From Desulfobacterales bacterium (GTDB lineage Bacteria > Desulfobacterota > Desulfobacteria > Desulfobacterales > SURF-7), in contig JANQFQ010000115.1 in assembly GCA_028277765.1 (NCBI GenBank), positions 1-64,000 on the forward strand: a DNA stretch of 64,000 nucleotides, written 5' to 3'. Below the pieces are notes generated by a model. That model saw only the letters and a list, made by a program, of their open reading frames with translations, did not search any database and was not told the DNA's origin. Below, piece by piece: positions 62,769 to 64,000 of this stretch. Within the stretch, counting starts at the first letter, position 1, and every line of letters begins with the position of its first letter. The position numbers were made by a program, and so were the translations under genes.

Positions 62769-63865
62769 ATGGCAAATGTGATGATAGATCTGGCTGTGAA
62801 TGAAGATAATCCGGAACTTTTACGGATTGCTTCTGAAACGCCGATGCCTGGTTTTATTCAACTTTTTTTCATCAGGGACCTGATTTCTTTTATTCGTCAA
62901 AAGTTATGGGGCGAAAAACGCAAGTGATTGTAGCACGGCATCAAAAGGCCAACAGACTCATAGGCATGGGAATACGGTCAATTAAACCATTGTTTGTTAA
63001 TGGGCAAAAGATGGATATTGGATATCTGAGCGGTCTGAAGCTTGAATCAGAATATAGAAACTCTTTATATCTAGGTAGAGGCTATCAAAAGTTAAAAACT
63101 TTACACCAGGACAATGAGGCTCCTTTTTATTTAACGACGATAGTGAAAGATAATAATGATGCAAAAATATTAACATCAGGCAGGAAAATTTTACCCTGCT
63201 ATTATGATGTCGGACAAATAAAAAGTTTGGCTGTATCTCTTTCAAAAATAAGACGTGTAAAATCAAATGGCGTAAGGATAAAGAGAGCTGCACATGAGGA
63301 TATCCCCAGGCTTGTGCGGTTTCTGAATGAAGAAGGTAAGAAAAGACAGTTCTTCCCTGTTTATTCAGAGAATGATTTTTTGCCTCAGCAAGGATTGTTA
63401 CAGGGTATCAGTAATGATGATATTTTTATTGCATATAATGATCATGAAATCGTTGGGGTTGCTGCTGCATGGGATCAAACTGCTTTTAGAAGAACGATTG
63501 TAGCTGGATATTCGAAATGGTTATCTTATACACGGCCTTTATATAATGCATGGGCACGAATTAGTGGTGTCCCTTCATTACCTTCTGTGGGCAGTTTCCT
63601 CAATTATTTCTATTTGTCGCTTGTATGCATCAAAGATGATGATTTGGAGATATTTTCAAACATTATATCTGAAATAGCTGTTTATAAGAAACAACCGTTT
63701 ATGATGGTTGGCATGCATGAAAATGATCCTTTGATATCAGCGTTTACTAATATACCTCATCATCAATATCTTAGCCAACTCTATGTTGTGTTTTGGGAAG
63801 ATGGTGAACAATTAATATCCAGACTCGATAATCGATGTCCGTATATAGAACTGGGATCGCTATAA
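62769..63865 (+). pseudogene. GNAT-family acetyltransferase with an N-terminal frameshift
   Basis: From ATG 62769 the sequence reads MANVMIDLAVNEDNPELLRI and on through PMPGFIQLFFIR, then goes off frame. The natural continuation GPDFFYSSKVMGRKTQVIVA is in the frame used from ATG 62906 (320 residues to 63865). The GNAT signatures are RHQKANRLIGMGIRSIKP and GRGYQKLKTL, plus a second half with DHEIVGVAAAWDQ. One inserted base near 62877 would restore a protein of about 365 residues. If not a sequencing error, translation from 62906 yields a partial enzyme lacking the first helices. It follows radical SAM enzyme 2 by 16 bases in the same operon. Confidence 0.7.
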
Positions 63866-63874
63866 AGAGAGAAA

Positions 63875-64000
63875 ATGATGATAAAAATGCCCTGGAACAA
63901 TTTGACTGCACCGAATTTTATGCTCGAAATAACGGATGTATGTAATATCGAATGCCGTACCTGTTATAAAAAAGCAGGAACGACTTTTAAAAGTTTATCA
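63875..64000 (+). CDS. Radical SAM protein, partial (runs off the window)
   Basis: Forty-two codons are visible from ATG 63875, nine bases after the GNAT stop, with AAAGAGAG upstream. FMLEITDVCNIECRTCYKKA contains C23-x3-C27-x2-C30, the radical SAM cluster motif in the layout of SPASM- or MoaA-type enzymes. The rest of the gene is outside the window, so subclass and length cannot be judged. It extends the GH3/B12-radical SAM cluster. Confidence 0.8.
   Translation, partial: MMIKMPWNNLTAPNFMLEITDVCNIECRTCYKKAGTTFKSLS

Overview
The window looks like a chromosome segment of an anaerobic Gram-negative bacterium, most likely from the Desulfobacterota (former Deltaproteobacteria). This placement is inference. 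It rests on the lipoproteins, outer-membrane barrel and porin-like genes, the many radical SAM enzymes (including cobalamin-binding ones), a DUF6485 protein, a TIGR02147 regulator, and many dispersed hairpin repeats. No rRNA or intact tRNA was seen. Gene density is high after 9 kb and lower in the first 9 kb.

Region 1-9 kb is accessory DNA. It holds an IS110-family transposase with a structured leader, a truncated and frameshifted tyrosine recombinase, a DUF2335 pair, and an amidase fragment cut by a small element with inverted ends. An array of about six integron-type gene cassettes (4295-7899) follows. Each cassette is bounded by an attC-like site and carries a small membrane or exported protein of unknown function. 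No integron integrase is visible. A minus-strand pair, one of them a frameshifted DNA-binding-like gene, closes the region.

Region 9-26 kb is ordinary core-like sequence: a CheY/hybrid kinase/diguanylate cyclase module, a PflX-like radical SAM protein, a sirtuin with variant motifs, a DUF6485/histone-deacetylase pair separated by a duplication, a FlgT-like/GNA1162/CsgG-like envelope trio, a B12 radical SAM protein, an RNase Z-like hydrolase, and a periplasmic-binding-protein/barrel pair.

Region 26-44 kb is envelope-oriented. Mirror-image paralogous lipoproteins with Asp-Pro linkers face each other across an intergenic region with two GTGTTC-N4-GAACAC palindromes. A TPR-AAA+ ATPase/membrane/TPR operon follows. 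Next is a minus-strand operon of a sigma-54 activator, two SGNH-hydrolase paralogues (one with all catalytic residues replaced), a sulfurylase/APS kinase and a UDP-uronate epimerase. Divergent from it, behind a plausible sigma-54 promoter, lie a VIT/VWA surface protein with a C-terminal sorting-like tail and its probable dedicated rhombosortase.

Region 44-64 kb holds an LplT-like/acyltransferase fusion, an operon of three very large envelope proteins (DUF2339, a DUF3999-like protein and a 1383-residue multipass protein), and a cluster with a GH3-type acyl-adenylating enzyme, two cobalamin radical SAM enzymes, two GNAT-like proteins and a further radical SAM enzyme running off the end. The cluster resembles an uncharacterised biosynthetic locus. 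The strongest candidates for undescribed biology are the cassette array, the VIT/VWA-rhombosortase pair with its sigma-54 control, the SGNH enzyme/pseudoenzyme pair, and the GH3/B12-radical SAM cluster.
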